Of a stretch of DNA of 64,000 bases, positions 36,908 through 45,120 are shown piece by piece (within the stretch, counting starts at the first letter, position 1; each line of letters opens with the position of its first letter). The notes beneath the pieces are model-generated. The model had not been told where the DNA came from. It saw only the letters and a program-made list of their open reading frames with translations, and did not search any database. The position numbers and the translations under genes were made by a program. Source of the stretch: Streptomyces sp. AM 4-1-1 (GTDB lineage Bacteria > Actinomycetota > Actinomycetes > Streptomycetales > Streptomycetaceae); the NCBI RefSeq assembly GCF_029167625.1, contig NZ_CP119145.1, positions 2,604,001-2,668,000 of the forward strand. The letters run 5' to 3'.

Positions 36908-36960
36908 CTCGGAAGCACTGGAAAAGCACTGGGGAAGCACTCGGAAGCGCTCGGAAAAGC
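36908..36960. repeat. GGAAGCACT-type short tandem repeats
   Basis: Five degenerate units related to ggaa(aa)gcact lie in a row immediately before the terminator. Confidence 0.7.
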
Positions 36961-36961
36961 A

Positions 36962-36998
36962 GAGGCGCCCGTCACCCTTCCGGGGTGCCGGGCGCCTC
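36962..36998 (-). terminator. Terminator of the SUKH/toxin operon
   Basis: A perfect 10-bp stem GAGGCGCCCG/CGGGCGCCTC encloses a 17-nt loop just past the stop at 37015. Confidence 0.65.
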
Positions 36999-37014
36999 GT
37001 GGCCTTCGTACCGC

Positions 37015-39636
37015 TCAGAGCAGGCCGTCCCACATCTGTTCGAGCAGGACCGACCACCAGCTCTCCGGGGACGCCAGCGCCGCCGGGTCGAGCGCCACCA
37101 GCTGGGCCTGGAAGTCGACCGTCCAGCGGCCCGCCTGCTCCGGGTTCAGCCCGAACCGCAGCCGCCACATCCGGCCCAGCAGCGCCATCGACCGTATGAA
37201 CTCCGGCAGCCCCGTGTTGACGAACTGCGGCGGCACCGGCTGTCCGCCGGGCCCGGCCTCCACCGGCACGGCCACGATGTTCGCGGTGCCGTACTGCACA
37301 CAGATCGCCCGCCCGAAGTCGGACCCCATCACCAGGTACGACCCCGCGTCGGACGCCGGCTGGATCTGCCGTTGCATCGCCAGTTCGCCCAGCGTCGGCA
37401 CCACGGGCTGCCCCGGCTGCGCCCAGAAGAACGGCCCGAAGTCGGCGGGCAGCCCCGCCCACACCAACGTCCGCGCCACGATCTCCGGCACGCCCTGACG
37501 CGACACCGCGCGCTGGTCGAAGCGGAGGATGCCCTGGGGCCCGAAGGCGTGCAGCAGCTCCTCCGCGACGGCCTCCGGCGGGACGGCGGGCGCGGGCGGC
37601 AGCTGCGGCAGCGGCGCCCGGACCGGGGCCGGACGCGCCGGGCCGTCCGCGACCTGGTGCAGCTCGCCCTGGTGGGTGAGCAGATGCCGCATCCCCTGCT
37701 GACGGCTCGTGTGATCGGTGCCGTACGGGGCCACGCTGGTGATCCGGACCTGCGGCCAGGTCTCGCGGATCATCCGCGCGCAGTAGCCGCCGGGCAGCTC
37801 GCACGACTCCAGCTCCGTGTGCAGCTCGATCACCTGCTGCGGCGGCACGTTCATCGCCCGCAGCTCGTGCAGCATCTGCCACTCCGGGTGCGGGGTGCCG
37901 GGCGCCGAGCGGCGGATGAGCTGCTGCTCGCTGCCGTCGGGCGCGCGGAAACGCAGCACGGCCTGGTAGCCGGGGCCGACGGTCGGCGGACCGGCCGGCT
38001 GCTGCGGATGTCCGTACGCCGGGGGCGGCGGTGTGTGCGGCCCCGGCGCCTGCGGCACGGGTGGTACGGGGCCGGAGGCACCCGGCGCACCGGGCGGACC
38101 CGGCGGGGGCGGCGCCGAGGGGCCGACCGGTCCCGGGGACGCCAGCATCGTCGCGGCGTGGTGCAGCCCGCCACCGGGCGGCGGCGTCGAACCGGGCGGC
38201 GGCGGGGGCTGCTGCGAGCCACCCGGGGCACCGACCGGGCCCGGCGGATGCGGGGCACCCGGCGCCGCGCCCGGACCGGGCGGCGGCATGCCGGGACCAC
38301 CGACGCCGGGGCCGGCCAGCATCGTCGCGGCGTGGTGAGCCCCGTCACCGGGCGGAGGGGTCGAGCCGGGCGGCGCGGGCGGGCCGGGCTGCTGGGAGAC
38401 GAGCTGGGTCGGCAGGTGCCCGCCCGTGGAAGCGCCGGGCACACCGGGCGGTCCCGGGGGTGGCGGTACGGCACCGGGGCGTGCGCCCGGCGCGCCGGGG
38501 ACGCCCGGGGGCGGGGGCGGCGGAGGCGGCGTCGAACCGCTGCCCCGCGCGCCGCGCGGTGGCACCACGGCCTTACTGGTGGCCGCGTCCGCGATGTCGC
38601 TCGCGTCCGGGGCGGGGACACGGGAGCCGGGGCCGGCCGGACCGCCCGGCGCGGACGGAAGGGAACCGGCCCCGCCCGGACCGCCGGGCGGTGACAGAGT
38701 GAAGCCCGAACCCGAACCGGCCGGACCGCCGGGCGGGGGCGCACCGGGTCCCGGCAGGTCGAACGACGGCGTGACCGACGGCGTGACCGAGGTGCGCGGC
38801 AACTGGCTCCCGCCCGACATCAGCGCGGTCGGCGCCTCGGAGGGGACGACCGGCGGCGGTGCGCCGTCGTCGTCCGCCCCGGAGAGCGGAGGCGCGAAGA
38901 CGGTGGCGGGCAGCGGCACCGACGCGCTCCCGGAGTCCGCGTTGGTGTCCGTACCCGCCCACGGCGTGGCGGACGCACCGGCCGGCACCCCGTCGGACGC
39001 GGTGGGCTCATGGTCCACCGGACCACGGGCGGACTCCGGGGCCCGTGGAGGCACCGGAACCGGACCTGGAGCGGAAGGCCCCGGAGGCGGAGGCCCCGGA
39101 ACAGACGCTCCGGGAACGGGGACAGGGACAGGGACAGGGGGGGAGGCAGGAGCGGATGGGTCCGCACCCGGTCCCGCACCCGCGCCCCGGGCGTCCGGCC
39201 CCGCGCCCGCGCCCGTACCGGCGCCGGAAGGTCCGCCCGAGGACGCCTCCGCCCGGTGGTCCGGGATGCCCAGCCGGTCCGCGGCCTCCTGAAGCCACTC
39301 GGGCGGGGTCAGCAGGAACGACGTCTGGTTCAGGTCGACGCGCTGCGGCGGCTTCGCGTCGGCCGGCGGGGCGTCGGAGACCGCGTACTCCTCCTCGTAC
39401 CGCCGGATCACCTCGCCCACCGGCAGCCCCGGCCACAGTGTGGCCTCACCGCTGTCGCGGGCGATCACCAGGCGCTGACGGCCGCCGTCCGAGACAGGTC
39501 CGTCCGCGCGGTCCTCCGCCCACACCACGAACCCCAGCTCGAACTCGCGTACCCGCACCTCGCGGTGCTGGTACGCGGCCACATCGCCGTTGACCCACTC
39601 CTCGGCACGCTCCTGTGCCTGTGCGAACGTCACCAT
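37015..39636 (-). CDS. YrhB domain - Pro/Gly linker - nucleic acid deaminase - SUKH-4 fusion
   Basis: This 873-aa protein has four parts. Residues 1-90 resemble a YrhB/Imm35 domain (MVTFAQAQERAEEWVNGDVA ... GEVIRRYEEEYAV). Residues about 130-560 are Pro/Gly-rich and carry two HHAATMLA repeats. Residues about 560-650 resemble a polymorphic-toxin deaminase of the XOO_2897 type: HPE at 583-585 and a Cys pair CELPGGYC at 612-619, followed by WPQVRITSVAPYG. Residues about 690-873 resemble SUKH-4 immunity proteins (FGPQGILRFDQRAVS ... GSYLVMGSDFGRAICVQYG). No signal peptide is seen. I infer a toxin-like deaminase and an immunity domain on one chain. The gene lies 7 bp downstream of the WHH-SUKH gene. 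Confidence 0.72.
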   Translation of the reverse strand: MVTFAQAQERAEEWVNGDVAAYQHREVRVREFELGFVVWAEDRADGPVSDGGRQRLVIARDSGEATLWPGLPVGEVIRRYEEEYAVSDAPPADAKPPQRVDLNQTSFLLTPPEWLQEAADRLGIPDHRAEASSGGPSGAGTGAGAGPDARGAGAGPGADPSAPASPPVPVPVPVPGASVPGPPPPGPSAPGPVPVPPRAPESARGPVDHEPTASDGVPAGASATPWAGTDTNADSGSASVPLPATVFAPPLSGADDDGAPPPVVPSEAPTALMSGGSQLPRTSVTPSVTPSFDLPGPGAPPPGGPAGSGSGFTLSPPGGPGGAGSLPSAPGGPAGPGSRVPAPDASDIADAATSKAVVPPRGARGSGSTPPPPPPPPGVPGAPGARPGAVPPPPGPPGVPGASTGGHLPTQLVSQQPGPPAPPGSTPPPGDGAHHAATMLAGPGVGGPGMPPPGPGAAPGAPHPPGPVGAPGGSQQPPPPPGSTPPPGGGLHHAATMLASPGPVGPSAPPPPGPPGAPGASGPVPPVPQAPGPHTPPPPAYGHPQQPAGPPTVGPGYQAVLRFRAPDGSEQQLIRRSAPGTPHPEWQMLHELRAMNVPPQQVIELHTELESCELPGGYCARMIRETWPQVRITSVAPYGTDHTSRQQGMRHLLTHQGELHQVADGPARPAPVRAPLPQLPPAPAVPPEAVAEELLHAFGPQGILRFDQRAVSRQGVPEIVARTLVWAGLPADFGPFFWAQPGQPVVPTLGELAMQRQIQPASDAGSYLVMGSDFGRAICVQYGTANIVAVPVEAGPGGQPVPPQFVNTGLPEFIRSMALLGRMWRLRFGLNPEQAGRWTVDFQAQLVALDPAALASPESWWSVLLEQMWDGLL

Positions 39637-39643
39637 CGCGCTC

Positions 39644-40621
39644 TCATCCCTCCACCGGGACGGGCCGTGCGAAGCCGCCGTCCACCATCAGGTCGGCCAC
39701 GGTCTCCAGCTCCGGCGGGCTGCCCGCGAGGCGCAGCAGGAACTCGTCGAAGTCCGCCCCGCACGGCAGCAGCAGCCGGTCCACCCGCTCCCGCACGCTC
39801 AGACCGTCCTGGTCCCTCGCGTCGTCGTACGGACAGAACCACACCGACCCCGGGTTCTCGCCGCGCACCTTGACGGCGAGGATGCCGCCCTGCACGAAGG
39901 CGACGCCCAGATAGTCCTTGGTCAGATGATCGCGCAGGCACTTGTTGACGTACGCGAGATCGTTCACGGCGGCCTCCTCGCGCACCGTGAAGAACGGCTG
40001 GTCGACCAGCAGGCCCAGCTCCGCGTCGAGCGCGGCGCCGACCGGGGCCGAGCCGCCCGCCGCCTTCAGGAACGACCGGTAGGCGCCCGGCAGCCGGTAG
40101 CCCAGGTCCTCCTCGACGCCGAGGATCTGCTGCTCGCTCACCGCCACGGCGCCCTTCGGCAGCCGGAAGTGCGTGGGCCGGGTCTCCTGGAGCGGGCGCG
40201 TGCCCCGCTTGCCGTGGTCGACCTCGGTCGTCGCCAGACCGCCGTGGTGTCTGAGCAGCGCCTTCACCTCGACCGGCACCAGCTCCATGCGGCGGCTTCC
40301 CGCCACGTGGTGCCAGGTCCAGCCGTGCGGGGTCGCGACCGCCGGGACGGTGTCCCACAGCTCGTGCCCGGCGGCCGACAGCGCCGCGTTCGCCGAGACG
40401 TAGTCGGTGAGCCGCAGCTCGTCGATGCCGAAGCCCGCGGGGGGCTCCGCGATCTCGGCGGCCGCACGCGCGTACGGCGAGAACACCGGGTGGCCGTTCT
40501 CGTCCACGCGCACACCTCTGGGGTGGCGGGACGCCCGGACCGGGTCCGGGAAGTGCACGACCTGCCCGGCGTAGGCCGCGTTCGGTGGCGCGGCTTGCTG
40601 CCCGAGCCGACCTGTCGTCAT
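39644..40621 (-). CDS. WHH-type nuclease domain fused to SUKH (SMI1/KNR4) domain
   Basis: The 325-aa protein has an N-terminal segment (ENGHPVFSPYARAAAEI) and a WHH/HNH toxin domain at about residues 62-150, with HGWTWHHV (W103-H104-H105) followed by MELVPVEVKALLRHHGG. WHH nucleases usually have His where this protein has Lys120. The C-terminal half (about 160-320) is SUKH/SMI1-like (VSEQQILGVEEDLGYRLPGA YRSFLKAAGG ... PELGLLVDQ ... WFCPYDDARDQDG). ATG at 40621 has an AAGGGGC ribosome binding site. It is the first gene of the SUKH operon and divergent from the YwqJ deaminase gene. Confidence 0.75.
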   Translation of the reverse strand: MTTGRLGQQAAPPNAAYAGQVVHFPDPVRASRHPRGVRVDENGHPVFSPYARAAAEIAEPPAGFGIDELRLTDYVSANAALSAAGHELWDTVPAVATPHGWTWHHVAGSRRMELVPVEVKALLRHHGGLATTEVDHGKRGTRPLQETRPTHFRLPKGAVAVSEQQILGVEEDLGYRLPGAYRSFLKAAGGSAPVGAALDAELGLLVDQPFFTVREEAAVNDLAYVNKCLRDHLTKDYLGVAFVQGGILAVKVRGENPGSVWFCPYDDARDQDGLSVRERVDRLLLPCGADFDEFLLRLAGSPPELETVADLMVDGGFARPVPVEG

Positions 40622-40861
40622 GGCGGTTGCCCCTTGCTGCGTACGGCTGATTCCGCACAGCCTATGCGGTGCGGCAGCGGGGGGTCCCGCCTCTCCGCCA
40701 CCATCACGAACCGTCACAACGGGGTGACGGACGAGCGACCGAAGAGGTACCGCCGCGCGACACGCAGACGCGTTTCAGCGACCCAGCTTCCCCATGCCCC
40801 GGCGCATTTGGCAGGCTGTCCCCCGCAACTCGGGGGATTGCACGGGAGGGACGCCAGCACC

Positions 40862-41398
40862 ATGCACACAGCACAACCAGTCACATCGACCGCCACATCC
40901 GGAGATCCACGCCTCAGCTGGAGCAGCGAAGAGCCCAGCCTCACACCGCAGTTGCACCACCGCCGCGACGGCATCCTGCCGGCCGTGGCCGCCGCGCTGT
41001 CCGTACGCGGTGAGACCCTGACCTGTACGGCGGGCAAGGGCGACCAGCCGCCCGTGCTGCATCCGCTCGTCCAGGACTTCCTGGACACCCTCACCAGTGG
41101 CCAGCGTGAACGGTTCACCGGCCGCTGCCCCGAGGCCATACTGCTGTCGCGGCAGCTCACGGCGGCCGAGACCGGCCGCTCCAAGCGGGCCCGGCGCAAG
41201 CCCCTCACCAACGGCGAGGCCCGCCGCGCCCTCAAGCACTCCCGGCTCACCGCGCGTCGCATCCGCGAGGACGGCGACCCGCTGCACGGGAGCTACGCAC
41301 CGCCCTGCCGTTCCTGTACGGCGATGCTCGCCCACTTCGGGGTGCGCCCGGTCGACCTCACCACCACGGGCGCGGCCACCACCGCCGAGAAGGGCTGA
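40862..41398 (+). CDS. YwqJ-like nucleic acid deaminase (toxin-type)
   Basis: The 178-aa protein resembles the YwqJ deaminase family of bacterial toxins. The zinc and proton-shuttle motif CPE lies at residues 89-91 (GRCPEAILLSRQL) and the PCxSC-type motif at APPCRSCTAML (C149, C152). All expected ligands are present, so activity is plausible. The start at 40862 has GGGAGGG 12-18 nt upstream. There is no signal peptide or RHS scaffold, in contrast to secreted polymorphic toxins. A SUKH-3 gene follows. Confidence 0.78.
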   Translation: MHTAQPVTSTATSGDPRLSWSSEEPSLTPQLHHRRDGILPAVAAALSVRGETLTCTAGKGDQPPVLHPLVQDFLDTLTSGQRERFTGRCPEAILLSRQLTAAETGRSKRARRKPLTNGEARRALKHSRLTARRIREDGDPLHGSYAPPCRSCTAMLAHFGVRPVDLTTTGAATTAEKG

Positions 41399-41408
41399 CC
41401 ACGCGCAG

Positions 41409-41580
41409 ATGCCCGACCGCACCGACCGCACCGACCCCGCCGACCGGACCGCCGCGACCGATCGCACGGCCCCGGCCGACCGGCCCCCGCGAACCGAGCG
41501 TCCCGCACGCACCACCCGTAACGCCCGCACCAGCCGAACCGACCGCACCGACCGCGTCAAGCGTCGAGGGCGATCCGAGC
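41409..41580 (+). repeat. GACCGCACC-type simple repeats between the deaminase and SUKH-3 genes
   Basis: The stretch consists of accgac/cgcacc/ccggcc words that would encode D-R-T repeats. It is open in the SUKH-3 frame from an ATG at 41409, so it is either an intergenic repeat or a disordered N-terminus. Confidence 0.65.
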
Positions 41581-41582
41581 CG

Positions 41583-42086
41583 ATGGACGACGTCATGGAT
41601 CACCAGCCCCCGAGCCGCTTCCCGGCACCCGTCGAGGCCACGCTGCGCGAAGCGGGCTGGCAGCCGGGCCGGTGGGACATCCGGCAGGCCGAGGAGTGGG
41701 CCGACGCGCTGCGCGCCCACACCTCGCCCGGCGGTCACGAACACGCCGTCTTCCCGGCGGCCGTCGAGGCCTGGGCGGAGTTCGGCGGGCTGCGCGTCAC
41801 CGCGCCCGCGCCGGGACGGCAGATCGCCCCGGTCCCGGTACGCATCGACCCGCTCAGCGGTCTGCACCTCGCCCGCACGCTGGGCGACCTGGGCCGGGCT
41901 CTGGGGACCGAGGTCAGCCCGCTGGGCGAGGAGGGCGAGGGACAGGCGGTCCTGGCCATCGACACCCAGGGCCGCGTCTACAGCATCGACCACACCGGCG
42001 ACTGGTACCTCGGGCCGCACATCGACCAGGCGCTGACCGCCCTGATGACGGGCACACTGCCGACCCGGCTGACACCGTCGGCGTGA
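41583..42086 (+). CDS. SUKH-3 family immunity-like protein
   Basis: The 167-aa protein matches SUKH-3: FPAPVEATLREAGWQPGRWD at the start, then FPAAVEAWAEFGGLRVTAPAPGR, and the closing YSIDHTGDWYLGPHIDQALTALM. It is the likely immunity partner of the upstream YwqJ deaminase. ATG at 41583 is chosen; the frame is open back to an ATG at 41409 through the D/R/T repeat, and a start at 41595 is also possible. It is about 180 nt from the deaminase stop, on the same strand. Confidence 0.8.
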   Translation: MDDVMDHQPPSRFPAPVEATLREAGWQPGRWDIRQAEEWADALRAHTSPGGHEHAVFPAAVEAWAEFGGLRVTAPAPGRQIAPVPVRIDPLSGLHLARTLGDLGRALGTEVSPLGEEGEGQAVLAIDTQGRVYSIDHTGDWYLGPHIDQALTALMTGTLPTRLTPSA

Positions 42087-42524
42087 TCCCGTAACTCCGC
42101 AATTCCCGTAGCCCTGTGACCCCGTGACCCCGGGTTCCGGCTGTCACGGCCCGCCCGAGCCCCGGGCCCCGACCGTTACTGTCCGCGTGATCCCCAGTCC
42201 CCGACTGTCACCGTCCGCCCCGGCCCGTAACCCGGTCGGCTTCCTCGGCCCTGAGCCGCGCCCGGCCGGAACCACATGCTGAGCCATGAGCCCCGCATCC
42301 GGCCGACACCGTCGGCCGAGCCCTGAGACCTGAGCCCCGCACCCGCCCCGGCGCACCACGATCAGCGTCCCGCCCATGCACGCGCGCCGCGCCCATGCCC
42401 AGGCCGGCGCCCCCGCGCCCCGCGCCCCGCGCCCCGCGCCCCGCGCCCCGCCAAACGTGCCCACAATCCCACCACCCCGGGGCGCATCACCCACACCGCG
42501 CGCACCAATGATTACTCTCCGCGC
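42087..42524. other. Intergenic region with GCGCCCC microsatellite
   Basis: This 438-bp gap is rich in CCCC/GCCC words and contains a tandem GCGCCCC tract around 42411-42450. It presumably carries the promoter of the DUF981 gene. No gene is seen. Confidence 0.6.
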
Positions 42525-43247
42525 ATGATCCCTTACGCGATCCCGCTGGCGGCCTCCGGTCTGAAGATCGACTGGACCCGGATGCCGACCTACAACACGA
42601 TCATGTCGGTCGCCGCCGGGGCCGGGCTGCTGCTCGTCGTCGCCCTCGGCCGACTCCTCCTGACCCGCCGGACCGTCACCCCCGACGGCTGGGTGCTCGC
42701 CTTCGGGGCACTCGGCTTCACGCTCGTCGTCACGGGCCTCCACATGACGCTCACCTGGCCGCTGGCCGGGCAGGGCTTCCCCTTCGACAACATCATCTTC
42801 GGTGAGCCCGCGCTCGCCTTCGGCGTCTTCCTCTCCGCCGCCTCCTTCTACCTCTGGAAGCGCGGGCACGACATCGCCGACTCCCCCGACCGTCTCGCGC
42901 ACACGGCCCGCGTCGCCTCGCCCATCTCCGTCTTCGTCTTCGGCCTCGGGCTGGCCTGCTTCGGCATCGCCGCCGCGGGCTGGAAGTACACGCTGTTCGC
43001 CGCGCCCCCGGAGGAGCCCATCTCCGGCGAGTTCGCGGACATGCCGATGCTCGAAGCGAGCTTCATGTCGGGGCTGTACGTCCTCGTGGGCATCGGAGCC
43101 CTGCTCTTCCCCTTCGCCCTGCTGCGCCCCCGGGGCTGGATCGCGCCCGTCATCGGGGTCGTCTGGACGCTGGCCGGGCTGGCCTTCCTGTTCTTCGGCG
43201 GCCTGAACTACTTCACGCACATCGGCCTGATCGTCAACACCATGTGA
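42525..43247 (+). CDS. DUF981 integral membrane protein
   Basis: The 240-aa protein has six to seven hydrophobic helices (IMSVAAGAGLLLVVALG, GWVLAFGALGFTLVVTGLHM, ALAFGVFLSAASFYLWK, ISVFVFGLGLACFGIAAAG, GLYVLVGIGALLFPFALL, GWIAPVIGVVWTLAGLAFLF) and matches DUF981. The function is unknown. Methionines and histidines cluster at GLHMTL and FTHIGLI. The gene is monocistronic and convergent with the sensor kinase. Confidence 0.82.
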   Translation: MIPYAIPLAASGLKIDWTRMPTYNTIMSVAAGAGLLLVVALGRLLLTRRTVTPDGWVLAFGALGFTLVVTGLHMTLTWPLAGQGFPFDNIIFGEPALAFGVFLSAASFYLWKRGHDIADSPDRLAHTARVASPISVFVFGLGLACFGIAAAGWKYTLFAAPPEEPISGEFADMPMLEASFMSGLYVLVGIGALLFPFALLRPRGWIAPVIGVVWTLAGLAFLFFGGLNYFTHIGLIVNTM

Positions 43248-43330
43248 CCTCGCCGCACACCTCGACACGCCCCGGCGACGCCACCACGACGGGGCGTCGG
43301 GTGCGCACCGACGCCGGACACCCCTCCAGT

Positions 43331-43452
43331 TCAGCCGTCCGCCACCCGCCCGGACGCCCACCCGCACCAGCCACCCGCCGACGCCGGACACCCACCCCCA
43401 CCAGGCACCCGCCGACGCGGGCACCCGCCCAGGTCAGCCGTCCGCCACCCGC
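43331..43452. repeat. Duplicated 3' end of the sensor kinase gene
   Basis: TCAGCCGTCCGCCACCCGC occurs at 43331-43349 and again at 43434-43452, where it forms the kinase stop codon and last codons. A further shared word (cgacgccggacaccc) suggests a tandem duplication with a 103-bp offset. Confidence 0.7.
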
Positions 43453-44780
43453 TCGGGCAGCACCGCCGACACCCGGAAGCCCCCGGCGTCCGTCGGCCCG
43501 GACACGAACACCCCGCCCAGGCCGAGCACCCGCTCCCGCATCCCGACCAGCCCGTTGCCTCCACTGGGCAGCCCCGCGTCCGCGGTGCCACCGTCCGAGG
43601 GTCCGTTCTCCACCTGCATCGCGACCTCCGCGTCACGGTGTGCGAGCCGCACCCGGGCCTTGGCGCCCGCCGCGTGCTTGTGGACGTTGGTCAGGGCCTC
43701 CTGCACGACCCGGTACGCGGTCTGCTCGACCTCCGGGGCGTACGGTCGCGGCTCGCCCTCCACCGACAGCTCCACCGTCATCCCGGCCTCCCTGGACTGC
43801 GCCACCAGCGTCTCCAACTCGTGCAGCCGGGGCCCCTCCTCGGTGGCGGCCGCGGCGGTCGCGGCGGCGGCCCTTCGTACCGAGGCCAGCGGCACCCGCT
43901 CCCCCGAGGCCCCGGACACCACGGCCACCGCGGACGTCACACCCTGCGACTCACCCGCCCGCAGCACGCCCAGCATCTCGCGCAGCTCCGTCAGCGCCTG
44001 CCGCCCCATGTCCCCCACCAGCGCGGCGTTGCGCACCGCCTTCGCCGGGTCCTTCGGGGCCACCGCCTGGAGGGCCGCCGCGTGCACGACCATCAGGCTG
44101 ACCCGGTGCGCGACCACGTCGTGCATCTCCCGGGCGATCCGGGTCCGCTCCTCGGTACGGGCCCATTCAGCGCGCTCCTCGGCCCGGTCCGCCAGCAGCG
44201 ACAGCTCACGCTCCAGCGAGTCCGCCCGCTCCCGCAGGCTCTCCATCAGCCGGCGCCGCGCCCCTATGTAGAGCCCGAACAGCACGGCGGGCGCCGTCAG
44301 GCCCACCGACATGAAGAGGGACACCGAGGGGACGTACCAGACGCCCGGCCCGAAGTCGGCCTGTTCGGAAACGCTCTGCCGCAGCCGCACATAGGTGACG
44401 ATGAACGTCCCGACGAGCGACATCCCCGTCAGCACCACGGTGATCCGGCGCGGTACGTCGGACGCGGCCAGCGTGTAGAGGCCGACCAGGCCCATCAGGA
44501 AGCCCATCTCGGCGGGCGTCGTCGCGATCGCCACCAGCACCACGGCGATCGGCCAGCGCCGCCGCACCACCAGCACGGACCCCGCGAGGAGCCCGAACAC
44601 CACTCCGACCGGCACCGGCAGCCCGGTGTCCCCGGAGAACTCCACCCCTTCCAGTACGCATTCCAGAGCGGACAGGAGCGCGAGCCCCACGTCCAGGGCG
44701 ACACTGCGCCGCCGTATCCACCACCAGTAGCCGCGGGTGCTCGTTCCCGCGGGTGCCTGGTGTCCCCCCGTCACGGTCAT
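43434..44780 (-). CDS. Orphan sensor histidine kinase (HisKA_3/NarL-type)
   Basis: This 448-aa membrane kinase has about five N-terminal transmembrane helices. A dimerisation/phosphoacceptor helix EMHDVVAHRVSLMVVHAAAL (His in HDVVAH) follows, then an HATPase domain (ALTNVHKHAAGAKARVRL; GNGLVGMRERVLGLGG). An inserted Ala/Thr/Glu-rich loop lies between the two domains. This is the DesK/NarX class that pairs with LuxR-type regulators. No response regulator gene is adjacent on either side. The GTG or ATG start at 44780 opens with a Thr/Gly stretch. Confidence 0.9.
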   Translation of the reverse strand: MTVTGGHQAPAGTSTRGYWWWIRRRSVALDVGLALLSALECVLEGVEFSGDTGLPVPVGVVFGLLAGSVLVVRRRWPIAVVLVAIATTPAEMGFLMGLVGLYTLAASDVPRRITVVLTGMSLVGTFIVTYVRLRQSVSEQADFGPGVWYVPSVSLFMSVGLTAPAVLFGLYIGARRRLMESLRERADSLERELSLLADRAEERAEWARTEERTRIAREMHDVVAHRVSLMVVHAAALQAVAPKDPAKAVRNAALVGDMGRQALTELREMLGVLRAGESQGVTSAVAVVSGASGERVPLASVRRAAAATAAAATEEGPRLHELETLVAQSREAGMTVELSVEGEPRPYAPEVEQTAYRVVQEALTNVHKHAAGAKARVRLAHRDAEVAMQVENGPSDGGTADAGLPSGGNGLVGMRERVLGLGGVFVSGPTDAGGFRVSAVLPERVADG

Positions 44781-44939
44781 GGCATCCAGCCTACGGGCGG
44801 GCGCATCTCATTTTGGGGTCACCCGGACAGCCGGCGGGGCCCGCGGGGCAGTACCGTCGCACGGAAGCCCGGTGGTACGGCATAGTGTTGTCTGCCCGAT
44901 CGACGAACTGACGGTATGTCCAGTCGATCGGCTTTGCTG

Positions 44940-45010
44940 TCCCCTGTGGTGTAACGGCAGCACAGTGGCTTTTGGTGCCATTTGTCCGGGTTCGAATCCT
45001 GGCAGGGGAG
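44940..45010 (+). tRNA. tRNA-Gln (UUG)
   Basis: A 71-nt cloverleaf: acceptor TCCCCTG/CAGGGGA, anticodon stem GTGGC/GCCAT around loop TTTTGGT (anticodon TTG), T arm CCGGG-TTCGAAT-CCTGG, discriminator G. No CCA is encoded. A strong terminator follows. Confidence 0.93.
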
Positions 45011-45018
45011 CTCATCGG

Positions 45019-45053
45019 GCGCGGGCCCCGACCTCACCGGTCGGGGCCCGCGC
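45019..45053 (+). terminator. Terminator after tRNA-Gln
   Basis: A perfect 15-bp GC-rich stem with the loop TCACC is followed by TCGTTTCC. Confidence 0.8.
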
Positions 45054-45120
45054 TCGTTTCCCCTTCACACACCCCCGGTATCCTGCGCATGTCCACCACC
45101 CGAAGCCGAAGGGCACCCCC

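Larger units (their letters stand above)
36697..37014. other. Intergenic region with short repeats and a terminator
   Basis: This 318-bp gap contains GGAAGCACT-type repeats at 36908-36960 and a terminator hairpin at 36962-36998 for the SUKH-4 gene. No gene is supported. Confidence 0.6.

Noticed and set aside
42411..42450. GCGCCCC tract as a CRISPR-like array
   Set aside because: The units are 7 bp with no spacers, so it is a simple microsatellite.
44940..45010. tRNA-Gln as an integration site
   Set aside because: No integrase, direct-repeat remnant or low-GC island adjoins it; core genes lie on both sides.
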